This document shows, in pieces, positions 5,972 through 6,484 of a stretch of 6,484 nucleotides of DNA (its first letter is position 1; the number at the start of each line of letters is the position of its first letter). The DNA comes from Oscillospiraceae bacterium. GTDB lineage: Bacteria; Bacillota_A; Clostridia; Oscillospirales; Acutalibacteraceae. Location of the stretch: assembly GCA_003519645.1 (NCBI GenBank), contig DOWI01000066.1, positions 1 to 6,484 on the forward strand, in the 5' to 3' direction. Made by a program: the position numbers and the translations under genes. The notes under the pieces are model-generated. The model was not told the origin of the DNA, did not search any database, and saw nothing but the letters and a program-made list of their open reading frames with translations.

Positions 5972-6008
5972 CAAAATGTAAGGCAAAGTGGTATCCTAAT
6001 AATAAGTT

Positions 6009-6484
6009 CTAAATGTAATTGATTTCCAATCCGCCAAGAGAGACATTGCCGGTAAGGGTTAGTTTGGGGGAATTTTCGGATGCATTATTAAACCGCCTTG
6101 CCTCTTCCACCCCGACAAGACTGGCGTGAACATTATTCTCTACGTTCCAGTGTCTGGGAATATAAAGCTCAATTGCACCAAAGCTGACGTCAACAAAAAC
6201 CTCCGCACCCTCCGGGCTTAGCTGAGCCTGGTCAAAATACACCTCCATAAATCCAAAGGAAACATGAAATTCTCCACTTTTAAGACAATCCGAGTGGACA
6301 TATTTACTAGATGATCCGAAGGAAACTTTTGCATAAACCAAGTTTCCATCCATTTTATCAGATGCATAGCTGAATTTCCCTTTGTCATTGCCCTTGCAGC
6401 AGCGAATAGCTTTGTGCTTGGGATGTCTGCGGAAGAGGATGCTAAATCCAATGCTTGTGAGCACCGCCGCAAATAGCAGCAGCG
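6009..6484 (-). CDS. LiaF-like membrane protein, C-terminal part (start outside the window)
   Basis: The reading frame stays open to the window edge (read LLLFAAVLTSIGFSILF upstream and through the GTG at 6464), so the gene is partial at its 5' end and about 158 codons are visible. A hydrophobic segment at the edge is the last membrane helix. A basic linker (RRHPKHK) follows, then a soluble domain with recurring strand-turn motifs: VSFG at 6315-6326, 6252-6263 and 6177-6188, SLVG, and VSLG at 6033-6044. They are spaced about 21-26 residues. This pattern and the ending LGGLEINYI match the LiaF/toast-rack C-terminal domain, found in proteins that tune cell-envelope stress two-component systems in Firmicutes. 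A LiaS/LiaR-type pair would be expected nearby, but none is in view. The stop is 121 bases before the reductase start and no terminator hairpin is evident. Confidence 0.75.
   Translation of the reverse strand, partial: LLLFAAVLTSIGFSILFRRHPKHKAIRCCKGNDKGKFSYASDKMDGNLVYAKVSFGSSSKYVHSDCLKSGEFHVSFGFMEVYFDQAQLSPEGAEVFVDVSFGAIELYIPRHWNVENNVHASLVGVEEARRFNNASENSPKLTLTGNVSLGGLEINYI

Noticed and set aside
5888..6008. Possible riboswitch in the leader of the reductase operon, prompted by the transporter gene
   Set aside because: The roughly 70-base leader is AT-rich and I found no recognisable conserved riboswitch core or terminator hairpin.
6218..6472. Second minus-strand frame of 84 codons at the right edge
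   Set aside because: It is a shifted frame of the LiaF-like gene, whose repeated VSFG motifs identify the true frame.

Overview
The window looks like chromosomal DNA of an anaerobic, low-to-moderate GC Gram-positive bacterium, most likely a clostridial Firmicute. The basis is the purine-rich Shine-Dalgarno sites in front of nearly every gene, the short Bacillus-type NagB, an ECF-type vitamin transporter S component, an aldo/keto reductase carrying bacterial ferredoxin-like clusters, a PocR-domain AraC regulator, and a LiaF-like wall-stress protein. The species cannot be named from the sequence. I see no mobile element, CRISPR array, tRNA or rRNA. Coding density is very high and no gap exceeds 150 bases.

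Left part (47-2832, minus strand): a tight three-gene operon read right to left. It encodes a sugar-1-phosphate nucleotidyltransferase, an anomeric N-acetylhexosamine 1-kinase (NahK/LnpB type) and glucosamine-6-phosphate deaminase (NagB). The gaps are 25 and 19 bases and each gene has its own ribosome binding site. Read together, the operon handles amino sugars. NahK would make GlcNAc-1-P or GalNAc-1-P, the nucleotidyltransferase could activate it to a nucleotide sugar, and NagB would send glucosamine-6-P into glycolysis. The enzymes linking the 1-phosphate to glucosamine-6-P (a mutase and a NagA deacetylase) are not in the window.

Middle (2833-3813): a 144-base divergent control region, then a plus-strand regulator with an N-terminal PocR ligand-sensing domain and a C-terminal AraC helix-turn-helix. 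Its position makes it the obvious candidate controller of the amino-sugar operon. The promoter-like elements for the two directions overlap.

Right part (3808-5887, minus strand): a second operon, also read right to left. It encodes an Fe-S aldo/keto reductase, an ECF transporter S component and a DUF1893 protein with a cytidine-deaminase-like fold. The last two genes overlap by 41 bases. This is the least understood part of the window: a transporter for an unknown small molecule sits between two soluble proteins that could act on it. The last gene ends tail-to-tail with the regulator, their stop codons abutting within 6 bases.

Right edge (6009-6484, minus strand): the C-terminal part of a LiaF-like membrane protein, whose start lies outside the window.
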